A stretch of DNA of 52,238 nucleotides. Origin: a bacterium (GTDB lineage: Bacteria > Joyebacterota > Joyebacteria > Joyebacterales > Joyebacteraceae). The position numbers and the translations under genes were made by a program. Shown piece by piece: positions 10,035 to 19,442 of the stretch; position 1 is the first letter of the stretch, and every line of letters starts with the position of its first letter. Below the pieces are notes generated by a model, which saw only the letters and a program-made list of their open reading frames with translations, searched no databases and was not told the DNA's origin. Location: contig JALGWI010000011.1 of the NCBI GenBank assembly GCA_025774245.1, positions 1-52,238 of the forward strand. The letters are read 5' to 3'.

Positions 10035-10133
10035 GGTGGATAACCCGCCTTCCACTGGTCGGCCGGTACTGTCTAAGTGCTTACGGTGTCGGGAGTTATC
10101 TTAGTGGGGGGCCGCTATGCACACTTGTCCACA
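10035..10133. other. two DnaA-box-like sites upstream of the ATPase operon
   Basis: The spacer between bactofilin and the ATPase operon contains GGTGGATAA at 10035-10043 (reverse complement TTATCCACC, one mismatch to TTATCCACA) and TTGTCCACA at 10125-10133 (full match to TTRTCCACA). They are about 10 kb from dnaA. Whether DnaA binds here is unknown, and chance occurrence is possible. Confidence 0.4.
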
Positions 10134-10193
10134 CGTGCTGCTCGAGAGAGCCCCGCCCCTTGCCCCCAAGTGTCGGCCGGACCTCCTCTTAAG

Positions 10194-10637
10194 CTACACC
10201 GCGGCCTCGCTCTCCTCCAGCTCCTCTTCCAGCTCCTCGTCGTCGTACGCGACGTCGCTCCCGGATGAGCGGCGCTCCGGAACGTCTCCCACGTCACCCA
10301 TCTGGCAGTTGCCCTGGAACACGACGCCGTCCTCGATCACGAGACCCCGCGTCTTGATGTCGCCCAAGAGCTGAGACCCGCGCTGGAGCTCGATCTTGCC
10401 GGAGGCGAAAACGTTCCCGTACATCCTTCCGCCGATGACTGCGTTCGAGACGGTCGCGTCCCCCTCCACCTTCCCCGTCTCACCCACGACCAGCGTGTCG
10501 GACGCCTCGATCGTCCCGTCGAACTCGCCGTCGACCTGGATGCTCCCCTCAACTCTGACGTTGCCCTTGAGGGTTGTCCCCTCGCCGATGATCGTGTTCA
10601 CGCTGTCGAGAGTCCTTTCCTCATCCCTGGTGAACAT
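10194..10637 (-). CDS. bactofilin
   Basis: 147 residues. A central right-handed beta-helix core of about 100 residues is seen as repeated short beta stretches (TTLKGNVRVEGSIQVDGEF, then LVVGETGKVEGDATV, then GNVFASGKIEL), typical of the bactofilin/DUF583 family of polymerising cytoskeletal proteins. The C-terminal tail of about 25 residues is very acidic (DDEELEEELEESEAAV). Bactofilins scaffold cell-wall enzymes or, as in Myxococcus, act with ParABS in chromosome organisation. Placement directly after parAB on the same strand makes the second role plausible. Ribosome-binding site GGGGGAACGAG before ATG. Confidence 0.9.
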   Translation of the reverse strand: MFTRDEERTLDSVNTIIGEGTTLKGNVRVEGSIQVDGEFDGTIEASDTLVVGETGKVEGDATVSNAVIGGRMYGNVFASGKIELQRGSQLLGDIKTRGLVIEDGVVFQGNCQMGDVGDVPERRSSGSDVAYDDEELEEELEESEAAV

Positions 10638-10721
10638 CTCGTTCCCCCTGCCGTTTAAGGTCCGAGGCTCAGCGCGCCGAACCCGTCTCCGCGCCCCACG
10701 CCGGGGCCGCGCGAACGGTTG

Positions 10722-10750
10722 ACGTTAGCAAAGGACCCTAGTCAAGTCAA
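10722..10750 (-). promoter_or_regulatory. candidate promoter of the bactofilin gene
   Basis: On the minus strand TTGACT (10745-10750) and TAACGT (10722-10727) are separated by 17 bases, in the spacer between parB and bactofilin. The -35 is good and the -10 only partial (three of six). Confidence 0.4.
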
Positions 10751-10775
10751 CATCTATCGGCCCGCGATGCTGCCG

Positions 10776-11639
10776 TCAGACAGCCGTTCCGCTCTCCAGC
10801 GCCGCCAGCGTCACGAGGATCCGCTCCAGGTCCTCCTCCGAGTAGTACTCGATCCGGATCGTGCCCTCTTTCCCCATCCGGTCGATCCTCACCTGCGTCC
10901 CGAGGATGCGCTGAAGCCTCTCTTCCCACTCCCGCACGATCGGATCGTCGGTGCGTCGAGCCCTCGTGGCCTTCTTCCGCCGCTTCGCGCCCCGCGCCAG
11001 GGCCTCGACCTCACGGACCGAGAGGCCCTTCTTCGCGGCCTTGAGCGCGAGCTCCCGCTGGGCGTCCGCGTTCGACACCGCCAGCAGCGCCCGTCCGTGG
11101 CCCGCCGAGAGCCGCGCGTCCGAGAGCATCTCGAGGACGTCCGGCGGGAGCGCCAGCAGCCGAAGCGCGTTCGCGACCGTGCTCCGGTCCTTTCCCACGC
11201 GCTCGCCCACCTCAGCCTGTGTCAGCCCCCCCACCTCCATGAGCGCCTCGTAGCCGTGCGCCTCGTCGACGGGATTGAGGTCCTCCCGCTGGAGGTTCTC
11301 CACCAGCGCAAGCTCGAGAGCCTCCCCCTCGTCGGCCTCTCGAACGACCGCCGGAATCGTCGTGAGCCCCGCGACCTTCGCCGCGCGGAACCTCCGCTCG
11401 CCGACGATCAGCTGGAAACGTCCCTCCGGAAGCGGCCGCAGCACCACCGGCTGCAGCACCCCGTGCATCTGCATCGACCGGGCGAGCTCTGCGATCGTCG
11501 CGTCGTCGAAGCGGGTGCGCGGCTGATCGATGTTGCGCTCGATCGTGTCGATCGCCACCTCCCGCAACGCCGCCGCGTCCGCCTCATTGGCCTCGGGGAT
11601 GAGCGCACCGAGACCCTTCCCGAGTGCCTTCCGGTTCAT
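10776..11639 (-). CDS. parB: chromosome-partitioning protein ParB
   Basis: 287 residues from the ATG at 11637-11639 (GAGGAG upstream; a 13-residue longer form from 11678 is possible). N-terminal ParA-activating segment with KGLGALIPE, then the CTP-binding ParB/Spo0J domain with the GERRFRAAK motif and LVENLQREDLNP, then a helix-turn-helix (TQAEVGERVGKDRSTVANAL) that reads parS, and a C-terminal dimerisation domain. It loads on parS sites as a CTP-dependent clamp. Two parS-like sites lie 1 kb away (12669 and 12730). It sits 54 bases downstream of parA. Confidence 0.96.
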   Translation of the reverse strand: MNRKALGKGLGALIPEANEADAAALREVAIDTIERNIDQPRTRFDDATIAELARSMQMHGVLQPVVLRPLPEGRFQLIVGERRFRAAKVAGLTTIPAVVREADEGEALELALVENLQREDLNPVDEAHGYEALMEVGGLTQAEVGERVGKDRSTVANALRLLALPPDVLEMLSDARLSAGHGRALLAVSNADAQRELALKAAKKGLSVREVEALARGAKRRKKATRARRTDDPIVREWEERLQRILGTQVRIDRMGKEGTIRIEYYSEEDLERILVTLAALESGTAV

Positions 11640-11693
11640 CGCCTCACTCCTCGTCGAGGTTCCGGTTGCGTCCGCCATGCGCGCACCGCCTTC

Positions 11694-12497
11694 TTATGCA
11701 GCGGCGCCTGCGGTCGGGACCGCGTCGGCCGTCTCGCCCTGGAACATGAGTTCCTTCGCGAGCTGGATGTAGCTCTCAGCGCCTGCTGAGAGGATGTCGT
11801 AGATGATGATGGGCTGGCCGAAGCTGGGAGCCTCGCCCAGCCTGACGTTCCGCGGGATCATCGTGCGGTAGACGCGGTCGCCGAAGTACCGCCGGGCCTC
11901 ATCGGCCACCTGCTTGGCGAGATTGAGCCTGCCATCGTACATCGTGAGCAGGATGCCCTCGATCCGAAGCTCGGGGTTCAGGTTGCGCTGGACGAGCCGG
12001 ATGCTGTTCAGGAGCTGCCCCAGGCCCTCGAGGGCGTAGTACTCGCACTGGATCGGGACGAGCACGGAGTGGGCGGCGGTGAGGGTGTTGATCGTCAGAA
12101 GACCCAGAGAGGGCGGACAGTCTATGAGGATGTAGTGGTAGTCGTTGGAGATCTCCGCCAGGGCTCGTTTGAGCCGGGTCTCCCTGGCCATGATGTTGAC
12201 CAGCTCGATCTCGGCTCCGATCAGGCGCTGATGTGACGGGAGGACGTGCAGGAACGGAAGATCCGGGGCCGTGACGATGGCGTCCCGGATGGGAGCCTCT
12301 CCGATGAGCACCTCGTAGACACTCGAACGGAGTTCCTCTTTGGCGAGGCCGATCCCGCTCGTCGCGTTCGCCTGGGGATCGATGTCGATGAGGAGGGTGG
12401 GTCTCTCAGCCACGGCTGTACAGGCTGCGAGGTTGACGGCTGTCGTGGTCTTCCCGACGCCGCCCTTCTGATTGGCGATGGCGATAATCCGGCTCAC
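11694..12497 (-). CDS. parA: chromosome-partitioning ATPase ParA/Soj
   Basis: 267 residues from a GTG at 12495-12497, chosen because AGGTGG lies six bases upstream. An upstream in-frame TTG would overlap that site. The deviant Walker A motif NQKGGVGKTT is at residues 9-18, LIDIDPQANAT and LIDCPPSLGLLT supply the Walker A' and B regions. ParA uses ATP-dependent DNA binding to move ParB-parS complexes away from the origin. A very alanine-rich C-terminal tail (ADAVPTAGAAA) is of no known role. A promoter candidate lies about 75 bases upstream. Confidence 0.96.
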   Translation of the reverse strand: MSRIIAIANQKGGVGKTTTAVNLAACTAVAERPTLLIDIDPQANATSGIGLAKEELRSSVYEVLIGEAPIRDAIVTAPDLPFLHVLPSHQRLIGAEIELVNIMARETRLKRALAEISNDYHYILIDCPPSLGLLTINTLTAAHSVLVPIQCEYYALEGLGQLLNSIRLVQRNLNPELRIEGILLTMYDGRLNLAKQVADEARRYFGDRVYRTMIPRNVRLGEAPSFGQPIIIYDILSAGAESYIQLAKELMFQGETADAVPTAGAAA

Positions 12498-12567
12498 GGG
12501 CAACCACCTGTGGATGGGTTGGGGTTATCAACGACCCGAACGGTGCTGAGGAAGGGAAGTTGGTAGA

Positions 12568-12595
12568 AGAATACCGACAGAGAGAATGGTGTCAA
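12568..12595 (-). promoter_or_regulatory. candidate parAB promoter
   Basis: Minus strand: perfect TTGACA (12590-12595), 16-base spacer, TATTCT (12568-12573). It faces parA, whose start is about 70 bases downstream. Confidence 0.55.
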
Positions 12596-12619
12596 GAGAA
12601 AAGCTGGGTACGGTGGGAG

Positions 12620-12628
12620 TTATCCACA
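12620..12628 (+). other. DnaA box between parA and rsmG
   Basis: A perfect TTATCCACA in the 213-base gap between parA and rsmG. Boxes near gidB/rsmG-parA are known in bacteria whose origin lies in this neighbourhood. Here the stronger origin candidate is next to dnaA, so this may be an auxiliary site. Confidence 0.55.
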
Positions 12629-12668
12629 GCTTTTTTCGAGGGGCGTCGCTCGGGAGGTCTGTTTGGAG

Positions 12669-12684
12669 TGTTGCACGTGAAACG
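12669..12684. promoter_or_regulatory. parS: parS site 1
   Basis: TGTTGCACGTGAAACG, two mismatches from the consensus parS palindrome TGTTTCACGTGAAACA. The CACGTG core and the right arm GTGAAAC are intact. Between parA and rsmG, the usual place for ParB loading sites. Confidence 0.75.
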
Positions 12685-12710
12685 GCGGGGGCATGATCGG
12701 TCGGGGCAGG

Positions 12711-13382
12711 CTACCCGGACGAGATCGAGCGTTCCACGTGAAACTCCGCGAAGGTCGTAGTTCGGTCGAGCCCGGGAAGCTCGACATCGGTCTCGCGGAC
12801 GAGCTCGCCGCCGCACCTCCGCCCGATCGCCACGGCTCGATCCCGCTCGTCTCTCCACCGCGGTCCCTTGAAGAGCACGAGTCGTCCTCCCTCCGCGATG
12901 ACGCCGAGCGCCGGCTCGAGCACCTTCTCCACGTTCCCCAGAGCCCGTGCCGTCGCCAGCTCGAAGCTCACCTCGCCAGCCAGCGCCTCGAGCCGCGCGT
13001 GCAGCACGGAGACGCTGGTGAGCTCCAGCGACCGCACGACCCTCTTCAGGAACACAGCCTTCCTCTGACGCGCCTCGACAAGCGTCACCTCCACCTCCGG
13101 TCTCAGAATCGCCGCCACCACTCCCGGGAACCCGCCTCCGCTCCCCAGATCCGCCAGGCTCGCGCCGAGGGGCACCACCGCCGCCAGGAGTGCCGCCGAG
13201 TCGATGAAGTGCTCGCCGAGCCGTTCCAGGTCTCTTCTCGAGACCAGGTTCGCCCGGCGGCTCCCGTCGATGACGGCCCGTCCGTACGTCCCGAGGAGCT
13301 CCGCCTGGCCGTCCGACATGGCTCCGCAGACCTCCTCGATCGCCCTCCTCGGAAGCTCGAACGACGTCGCCGTTTCGCTCAT
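12711..13382 (-). CDS. rsmG: 16S rRNA (guanine-527-N7)-methyltransferase
   Basis: 223 residues from the ATG at 13380-13382; a longer form from a GTG at 13430, immediately after the mnmG stop, would add 16 unconserved residues. The SAM-binding motif LADLGSGGGFPGVV and the LVEARQRKAVFL block identify the GidB/RsmG family, which methylates G527 of 16S rRNA. The gene follows mnmG (gidA) as in many origin regions. Its last codons contain a second parS-like site. Confidence 0.93.
   Translation of the reverse strand: MSETATSFELPRRAIEEVCGAMSDGQAELLGTYGRAVIDGSRRANLVSRRDLERLGEHFIDSAALLAAVVPLGASLADLGSGGGFPGVVAAILRPEVEVTLVEARQRKAVFLKRVVRSLELTSVSVLHARLEALAGEVSFELATARALGNVEKVLEPALGVIAEGGRLVLFKGPRWRDERDRAVAIGRRCGGELVRETDVELPGLDRTTTFAEFHVERSISSG
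12730..12745. promoter_or_regulatory. parS: parS site 2, inside the 3' end of rsmG
   Basis: CGTTCCACGTGAAACT, with outer-base mismatches and a C variant in the left arm, but CACGTGAAAC intact. It lies in the rsmG coding region where it encodes the residues FHVER. Distance to site 1 is 61 bases (start to start). Confidence 0.7.
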
Positions 13383-13431
13383 CGGCGATCCGCTCCTCGC
13401 CCGCTCCGGTCCACGTGCCCTCCCTGCCACG

Positions 13432-15366
13432 CTACGCGTGTCCCCGCGCCTTGAGGTGGATCAGCAGCACCCCAAGGTCCGCAGGGCTGATCCCCGGAAT
13501 CCGTCCGGCCTGACCGACCGTCCCAGGCCGCATCCGCTCGAGCTTCTCGCGGGCCTCCATGGAGAGCCCGTGCATCTCCTCGTATTCGAGTTCCGCCGGA
13601 AGCACGGTCTCCTCGAGGGTCCGCATGCGGTCGATCTGCCCCCGCGCCCGGTCGATATATCCCCGGTACTTGACCTCGATCTGCAGGTGCTCACGCACCT
13701 CCCCCGGGATCGCGTCAAGGCCGGCACACACACCCGCGAGATCGTCGATCGAGATCTCGGGCCGCGTCAGCAGCCGCTCCGCCGTCGTCGCCTCCGACAC
13801 CCGGCTGCTCCCGAGCCGCTCCAGGAGCGGGTTCACCTCGGCCGGCGCAACGACGATCTCCCGCAGCCGCTCCGCAGCCCGCTCCGCCATCTCCCGCTTC
13901 CGCTCGGCCCGCGCCAGCGCCTCCGCGGTAGCGAGCCCGAGCTCGTGGCCGATCGGCGTCAGGCGGAGGTCCGCATTGTCGTGCCGCAGGACGAGGCGGT
14001 GTTCCGCCCTGCTCGTGAACATCCGGTAGGGCTCGTCCGCCCCCTTCGTGACAAGATCGTCGATGAGCACGCCGATGTACGCCTCGGAGCGCCGGAGCAC
14101 GAGCGGCGGCAGGTCCTCTAGGGAGCGCGCCGCATTGACCCCCGCCACGATTCCCTGGGCAGCGGCCTCCTCGTACCCGGACGTCCCGTTGATCTGCCCC
14201 GCCAGGTAGAGCCCCCGGATGTGCCTCGTCTCGAGCGACGCATCCAGCTCGCGGGGATCGACGGAGTCATACTCCACCGCATACCCCGGGCGCAGGACCC
14301 GCGCACGCCGCAGCCCCGGCAAGCTTCTGATCATGGCCACCTGAACGTCGTACGCGAGGCTCGTGGATAGCCCGTTCAGGTAGACCGTCTCGCCGCCGCG
14401 CGTCTCAGGTTCGAGGATGATCCGGTGCGACGACCGCTCCGGGAACCTCACGACCTTGTCCTCGATCGACGGGCAGTACCGCGGTCCGACCCCCGAGATC
14501 CGTCCGCTGAAGAGCGGCGACCGCCCGAGACCCTTCTCTATTATAGCGTGGGTCTCGGCTGTCGTCGTCGTGACGTGGCATTCGATCTGGTCAACGTCTA
14601 TCGTTTGATTGGAGAAGGAGAATGGCGTCGGCACCCGATCTCCTGCCTGGACCTCCGTCTCGCCCCAGTCCACGCTCTCGGCGGCGACCCGAGCTGGCGT
14701 CCCAGTCTTGAGCCTCCCGAGTCCCAGACCCAGCCGCCTGAGGCACGAGGAGAGCCGCCTCGCTGCCGGCTCACCCGTTCGTCCGCCGCGCCACTCGGCG
14801 AGGCCGACGAAGAGTCGGCCACACAGGAATGTACCTGCTGTCAAGATCACAGCTCTGGACCTCACAATCCGCCCATTTGTCAATCCCACACCCTTCACTC
14901 GCCCCCCGGACTCGATCAGCTCCTCTGCCCGCCCCTCGATCACCGTGATGCGGGGCTCGCTCATGAGCGCATATATCATCCGTGCTTTATATGCAAGCTT
15001 GTCTGCCTGAGCCCGCGGCGACCGGACGGCCGGGCCCTTGCCGGTGTTGAGCATCCGGAACTGGATCCCGGTTTCGTCGATGGCGCGAGCCATCTCACCA
15101 CCCAGGGCGTCGATCTCGCGTACCAGCTGGCCCTTGGCGAGTCCCCCGATGGCCGGGTTGCACGGCATTTCGGCCACGTGTCTCCTTGAGATCGTGACGA
15201 CGAGCACGCTGCGCCCGAGGCGTCCGGCCGCCAGGGCCGCCTCGCAGGCGGCGTGTCCCGCACCAACCACCACCACGTCGAAGTCGTGCTCGCGTTGGGG
15301 GGACGGCGGGGACGGCGCACGGCCGCGACGACCGGTGGGATCGTTGTGCTGAGGTGTCAACGTCAC
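13432..15366 (-). CDS. mnmG: tRNA U34 modification enzyme MnmG (GidA)
   Basis: 644 residues if it starts at the GTG at 15364-15366, seven bases after the mnmE stop; this is near the family length (about 620-630). A longer open frame to 15510 overlaps mnmE and is not expected to be translated. The FAD-binding motif [15 protein letters not shown] lies near residue 30, followed by [20 protein letters not shown], the family signature, and the C-terminal GidA-associated helical domain. With MnmE it installs the carboxymethylaminomethyl group on wobble uridines. Confidence 0.95.
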   Translation of the reverse strand: MTLTPQHNDPTGRRGRAPSPPSPQREHDFDVVVVGAGHAACEAALAAGRLGRSVLVVTISRRHVAEMPCNPAIGGLAKGQLVREIDALGGEMARAIDETGIQFRMLNTGKGPAVRSPRAQADKLAYKARMIYALMSEPRITVIEGRAEELIESGGRVKGVGLTNGRIVRSRAVILTAGTFLCGRLFVGLAEWRGGRTGEPAARRLSSCLRRLGLGLGRLKTGTPARVAAESVDWGETEVQAGDRVPTPFSFSNQTIDVDQIECHVTTTTAETHAIIEKGLGRSPLFSGRISGVGPRYCPSIEDKVVRFPERSSHRIILEPETRGGETVYLNGLSTSLAYDVQVAMIRSLPGLRRARVLRPGYAVEYDSVDPRELDASLETRHIRGLYLAGQINGTSGYEEAAAQGIVAGVNAARSLEDLPPLVLRRSEAYIGVLIDDLVTKGADEPYRMFTSRAEHRLVLRHDNADLRLTPIGHELGLATAEALARAERKREMAERAAERLREIVVAPAEVNPLLERLGSSRVSEATTAERLLTRPEISIDDLAGVCAGLDAIPGEVREHLQIEVKYRGYIDRARGQIDRMRTLEETVLPAELEYEEMHGLSMEAREKLERMRPGTVGQAGRIPGISPADLGVLLIHLKARGHA

Positions 15367-15373
15367 GGTCTTC

Positions 15374-16756
15374 TCACTTCCCGACACAGAAACGCTCGAA
15401 GATACGTTCCAGGACGTCCTCGGGCGTTGTCTCACCCGTGATTTCGCCGAGCGCGAGCGTCGCCTCGCGCGCTTCGATGGCAACAAGCTCCGGGGGCGAG
15501 CCGCGTTCAACGAGGCGTGCCGCCCGCACGAGCGCTTCGTCGACCCTTCTCAAGGCATCGATGTGCCGAACGTTCGTAAGAAGGACGGGCTCCCCCTCCG
15601 GGATCTCGCCGAGGGCCACCGACGCGATCAGCCGGCGGAGATCGTCGAGCCCCTCCCCCGTCAGCGCCGAGACGGAAGCTGCGCCCGCCCACCCGCGGTC
15701 GTCGAGGCCGAACGCGCCGCCGCCTGGGGCTTTCCCGAGGTCGAGCTTGTTCCCGATCACGATCGTCCGTGCGGGATCGACCGCTCCAGCGATCGCCGCA
15801 TCCTCGTTGTCGACGCCCGCTGCGGCGTCGACAACGAGCGCGACCAGTGAGGCCCCCGCCGCGGCGGCGCGGGCCCGCTCAACCCCGGCCTCCTCGGCCG
15901 CGTCGGTCGCCTCTCGCCAGCCGGCCGTGTCGATGAGCCGCACCGGAACGCCCGACACGTGCAGGAACTCCTCGATCGCGTCTCGCGTGGTTCCCGGAAG
16001 CGCTGTCACGATTGAGCGGTCGCGCCTCAGGAGCGCGTTCATGAGGCTTGACTTCCCGACGTTCGGCTTCCCCACGATCGCGACAGCGATGCCCTCGCGC
16101 ACCGCCACGCCGAGATCGCAACGCGAGAGGAGCTCCTCGACCCGCGCCCGCGCATCGTCCGCCCGTGCGACGATCGCAGCCGGGCCCGGCGGCTCGATCT
16201 CGTCCTCCGGGACGTCGACGGCCGCTTCGATCTCCGCGCGGAGATCGAGGAGCGTCTCCCTGAGCCGCGACAGCCTGCCCGAGAGCTCACCCTCCAGCTG
16301 GCCGAGGGCGCTCTCGAGGCCGAGGCGCGTCCTGGCAGTGATGATATCGAGCACCGCCTCGGCCTGAACGAGGTCGAGCCGGCCCGCGAGGAACGCGCGC
16401 TCCGTGAACTCGCCCCGCCGCGCGAGCCTCGCCCCCGCCGCGAGAAGCGTCTCGAGCACACGCCGGGCCGGGAGCGCGCCGCCGTGGCAACCGAACTCCA
16501 CTATATCATCGCCGGTGTATGTGTTGGGAGAAAGGAGCACGGTCGCAAGGACCTCATCGACCTCGCGGCCGTCAGCGTCTGCGACGCGGCCGTGGTGAAC
16601 GGTGTGGGTCGGGCAGTCGCGGAGGACGCGACTGCCCCGAAATACGGCGTCGGCGATCTCGATCGCGCGGTCGCCTGCGAGGCGGACGATAGCGATCGCA
16701 CCCGGCCCGACGGCGGTGGATATGGCGGCGATCGTGTCCCCGGGCGAGGCTCTCAT
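15374..16756 (-). CDS. mnmE: tRNA modification GTPase MnmE (TrmE)
   Basis: 460 residues from ATG 16754-16756 with GAGGGG upstream. An N-terminal tetrahydrofolate-binding domain (start [20 protein letters not shown], with [15 protein letters not shown]), a helical domain, an inserted G domain with the P-loop GKPNVGKSS, the switch [13 protein letters not shown] and NKLD, and the C-terminal CVGK motif carrying the conserved cysteine. Partner of MnmG. Standard order jag-mnmE-mnmG. Confidence 0.95.
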   Translation of the reverse strand: MRASPGDTIAAISTAVGPGAIAIVRLAGDRAIEIADAVFRGSRVLRDCPTHTVHHGRVADADGREVDEVLATVLLSPNTYTGDDIVEFGCHGGALPARRVLETLLAAGARLARRGEFTERAFLAGRLDLVQAEAVLDIITARTRLGLESALGQLEGELSGRLSRLRETLLDLRAEIEAAVDVPEDEIEPPGPAAIVARADDARARVEELLSRCDLGVAVREGIAVAIVGKPNVGKSSLMNALLRRDRSIVTALPGTTRDAIEEFLHVSGVPVRLIDTAGWREATDAAEEAGVERARAAAAGASLVALVVDAAAGVDNEDAAIAGAVDPARTIVIGNKLDLGKAPGGGAFGLDDRGWAGAASVSALTGEGLDDLRRLIASVALGEIPEGEPVLLTNVRHIDALRRVDEALVRAARLVERGSPPELVAIEAREATLALGEITGETTPEDVLERIFERFCVGK

Positions 16757-16799
16757 CGTACGATCCCCTCGGGAGCGCACTCGTCGGCGAGCGTCCGGG

Positions 16800-17510
16800 C
16801 TACTTCCTCGGGGCCCTGCTTCTGCCCCTGGATCTGGACCTGGACCTCGACCTCGGCCTGGATCCACCCTTGCTCTTGCTCGAGGGATTGGCTGGGGCCA
16901 CGACGATGCTCTTTACTCGGCCCTGCCCGACGCTCGTCGTCTCGATGGTCGGATCCTCTTTGAGAACAGCGTGGACGATCCGTCGGTCGGCCGCGTCAAG
17001 CGGCTCCATGGTGACTTGCTTCTTCGCAGACTTCGCCTGCTTCGCCAGCGAGAGGGCCTTCGACGTCAGGAAGTCCTCCCGCCTGCGCTTGTAACCGCTG
17101 ACGTCGAGCACGACCTTCGCGGTCTTCCGGCTCTCCCTCTGCAGCATCCGGTTCGTGACGTACTCGATCGCGGACAGCGTGTTGCCGCCCTTCCCGATCA
17201 GGAGGCCGTCGGAGCCGGCGGTCTCGATGTCGATGATGAGGGTGTTCTTCTCCTCGGTGATGTGCAGCTGGCTGGAGAAACGCATGAGCTTGAGCATCGA
17301 CGAGACGATCTCCTCGGCGCGCGCGCGTGTCGACACGCGATGGGTCGCGCGGACGCGGGCGGGTGAACCCTTGAAGATGCCAAGGAAACCCCGACTCCCC
17401 TTGGTGATGACCGTGATCTCCGCGTCGTCCCGCGAGACGCCGAGCTCCCTCAACGCGTTCCTCGTCGCCTCCGCGACGCTCTTCCCCGTTATTTCGAGCG
17501 AGCGAGTCAT
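16800..17510 (-). CDS. jag: RNA-binding protein Jag/KhpB with basic Arg-Ser tail
   Basis: 236 residues. An N-terminal Jag_N domain (SLEITGKSVAEATRNALREL), a KH domain with the LLIGKGGNTLSAIEYV loop, then an R3H domain (PLDAADRRIVHAVL, with the R-x3-H pattern) and a 30-residue C-terminal tail of Arg-Ser and Lys (RPRSRSRSRSRGRSR) that is not part of the usual family. Jag/KhpB binds many RNAs and is typically encoded with yidC and rnpA. The tail likely adds RNA affinity (inference). It lies 41 bases downstream of yidC. Confidence 0.92.
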   Translation of the reverse strand: MTRSLEITGKSVAEATRNALRELGVSRDDAEITVITKGSRGFLGIFKGSPARVRATHRVSTRARAEEIVSSMLKLMRFSSQLHITEEKNTLIIDIETAGSDGLLIGKGGNTLSAIEYVTNRMLQRESRKTAKVVLDVSGYKRRREDFLTSKALSLAKQAKSAKKQVTMEPLDAADRRIVHAVLKEDPTIETTSVGQGRVKSIVVAPANPSSKSKGGSRPRSRSRSRSRGRSRAPRK

Positions 17511-17551
17511 TCCTTGTCCTCCCCCTTACCCACCCCGCTGGTCGATGTGAA

Positions 17552-19381
17552 CTACCTCTTCTTGCGGCGCTTCCCTCTCCGCTTCTTCTTCGAGCTCGAC
17601 GAGCGCGTGGTCTCGACGACCACTGCTTCCTCGAACTCGGGCGCCACTGTCGTTGAGGCAGTTGTCTGGCCGGCCTGAACTCCCGGGGTGGTGGCGTCGA
17701 CGGACGACTCCCCCGCAGTGCTCGGTCCGCGGTGGATGTAGTACTGTTGCGCGACGCTCAGTACGGTGTTCACCAGCCAGTAGAGGACGAGGCCCGACGC
17801 GAAGTTGTAGAAGAGTGCCGTGAACACGATCGGCATCATGTTGCCGATCATGGCCTGGCTCGGGTCCTTCGTCGAGAAGCGCTGCTGCACGAGCATCCCC
17901 ACCCCCATCAGGAGCGGCAGGATGTGGATCGGGAAGCCGGCGATCGTGGCGATCGTGTCGGGTTGCGACAGGTCGGTGATCCAGAGGACGAACGGCGCGC
18001 CCCTGAGCTCGATCGTCGTTCGCAGCACCTGGAAGAGAGCGATGAAGACCGGCATCTGGAAGAGCATCGGCAGACACCCCCCGAGCGGGCTCACCTTCTC
18101 TCTTTTGTACAGATCCATCTGCGCCTTGGCGAGCGCTTCCTTGTTGTCCTTGTGCTTCTCCTTGAGCTCCGCCTGCTGCGGCTGGAGGTCCTGCATCCGC
18201 TTCATCTCGGTGAAGCTCTTGTGCGTCAACCGATAGAAGAGGAGCTTCGTGAGGATCGAAAAGAGGATGATGACGACGCCGTAGTTGGGGATGATCGTGT
18301 GCGCCCAGACGACCGCCCGCAGCATGATGACCGAGAGCGGCCTCGTGATCGACCAGCCCAGGTCGACGGCCCTCTCCAGTCCGACCTCCATCTCCGAAAC
18401 CAGGCGGTAGTCCTGTGGCCCGACGAAGACGGTGAAGCGCGTGGTCGACGCGCCGCCCTGAATCGGGAGGCGGGCCTCGAACCCGACCGTCCGTCGGTCC
18501 ACGTCGGCGAAGACGTCGACCTGATCGAACGGCTTCTCCTCGGGCACGACGGCGGCGATGAAGTACCGCGACTGCGAGGTCGCCCAGCCGATCTCCCCCA
18601 AGAAGCGTTCGCTGGGGTCCTTCCTCAGACTGCCGAAATCCTTCCTACTCGGTTTGCCGTCCTTGAGCATCACCGAGGCAAACGCCTTGTTGTCCTCCTT
18701 CTTCTCAGTCTGGACCACGCCGGGCCAGCCGAGCGCCAACGCTCCTTCGCCGCCCGGTGCCCCCAGCCCCTCGACCGTGATCACGAGATCGAACGCGTAC
18801 CCGTCCGGGTAGAACGTGTACTCCCGCACGACCCGGATTCCCTGCCGCTCCGCCGCGTAGCGCACCACGGCCGGACGCGACCCCTCTGAAAGAACGATCT
18901 CCGAGGTCTCCCCGCCCTCGAAGAGCCAGTCTCCCGTTCCGACGGAGGACGTCCCGTAGTGAATGACCACATCGAGCGCGTTCTCACCCTCGGGCACGAG
19001 ATCGACCAGATGTCCTTCGAGGTCCTCGTGTTCCGGGAGCTGCCACGAGAGGATCGACCCGCCCCGGTTCGAGAGGACCGCACTCCAGAGCGGCGTCTCG
19101 ACCGTGACCAGCCTCTCGCTGAGCCCGCGGCTCTCCGCCTCGAGCGCACCCTCGGCGTCTTCCGTGCCGGCTGCCGCCTGCTCGAGCGACACCCCGCCGG
19201 CGGGCTCATCCCCTGCGGACTCTCCCGCTGCCGCCTCCCCGGCTGGCTCCGAGACGACCTCCGTGGCCGCATCGAACTCCGGCTCAGGCGCGGGCGGAGC
19301 GGTCTGCTTCACATACATGTTGTACGCGAAGAGCAGCCCGAAGATGAGAACGACCGCCAGAAGGACGCGCTTCTCGTCCAT
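17552..19381 (-). CDS. yidC: membrane protein insertase YidC
   Basis: 609 residues from the ATG at 19379-19381 (GGGAGG five bases upstream). One N-terminal membrane helix (VLLAVVLIFGLLFAY), an Ala/Glu-rich linker, a large periplasmic beta domain (about 90-340), then the five-helix insertase core with a hydrophilic cytoplasmic loop (FTEMKRMQDLQPQQAELKEK) and KVSPLGGCLPMLFQMPVFIALF. The large periplasmic domain is the Gram-negative form. The C-terminus is a lysine/arginine tail (SSSSKKKRRGKRRKKR), which in other bacteria aids ribosome binding. Confidence 0.95.
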   Translation of the reverse strand: MDEKRVLLAVVLIFGLLFAYNMYVKQTAPPAPEPEFDAATEVVSEPAGEAAAGESAGDEPAGGVSLEQAAAGTEDAEGALEAESRGLSERLVTVETPLWSAVLSNRGGSILSWQLPEHEDLEGHLVDLVPEGENALDVVIHYGTSSVGTGDWLFEGGETSEIVLSEGSRPAVVRYAAERQGIRVVREYTFYPDGYAFDLVITVEGLGAPGGEGALALGWPGVVQTEKKEDNKAFASVMLKDGKPSRKDFGSLRKDPSERFLGEIGWATSQSRYFIAAVVPEEKPFDQVDVFADVDRRTVGFEARLPIQGGASTTRFTVFVGPQDYRLVSEMEVGLERAVDLGWSITRPLSVIMLRAVVWAHTIIPNYGVVIILFSILTKLLFYRLTHKSFTEMKRMQDLQPQQAELKEKHKDNKEALAKAQMDLYKREKVSPLGGCLPMLFQMPVFIALFQVLRTTIELRGAPFVLWITDLSQPDTIATIAGFPIHILPLLMGVGMLVQQRFSTKDPSQAMIGNMMPIVFTALFYNFASGLVLYWLVNTVLSVAQQYYIHRGPSTAGESSVDATTPGVQAGQTTASTTVAPEFEEAVVVETTRSSSSKKKRRGKRRKKR

Positions 19382-19442
19382 TCCTGCCTCCCAGACTCTG
19401 AACATCGGGACGTCGTGGAACGCTCGGAGACGCACCCGCGCG

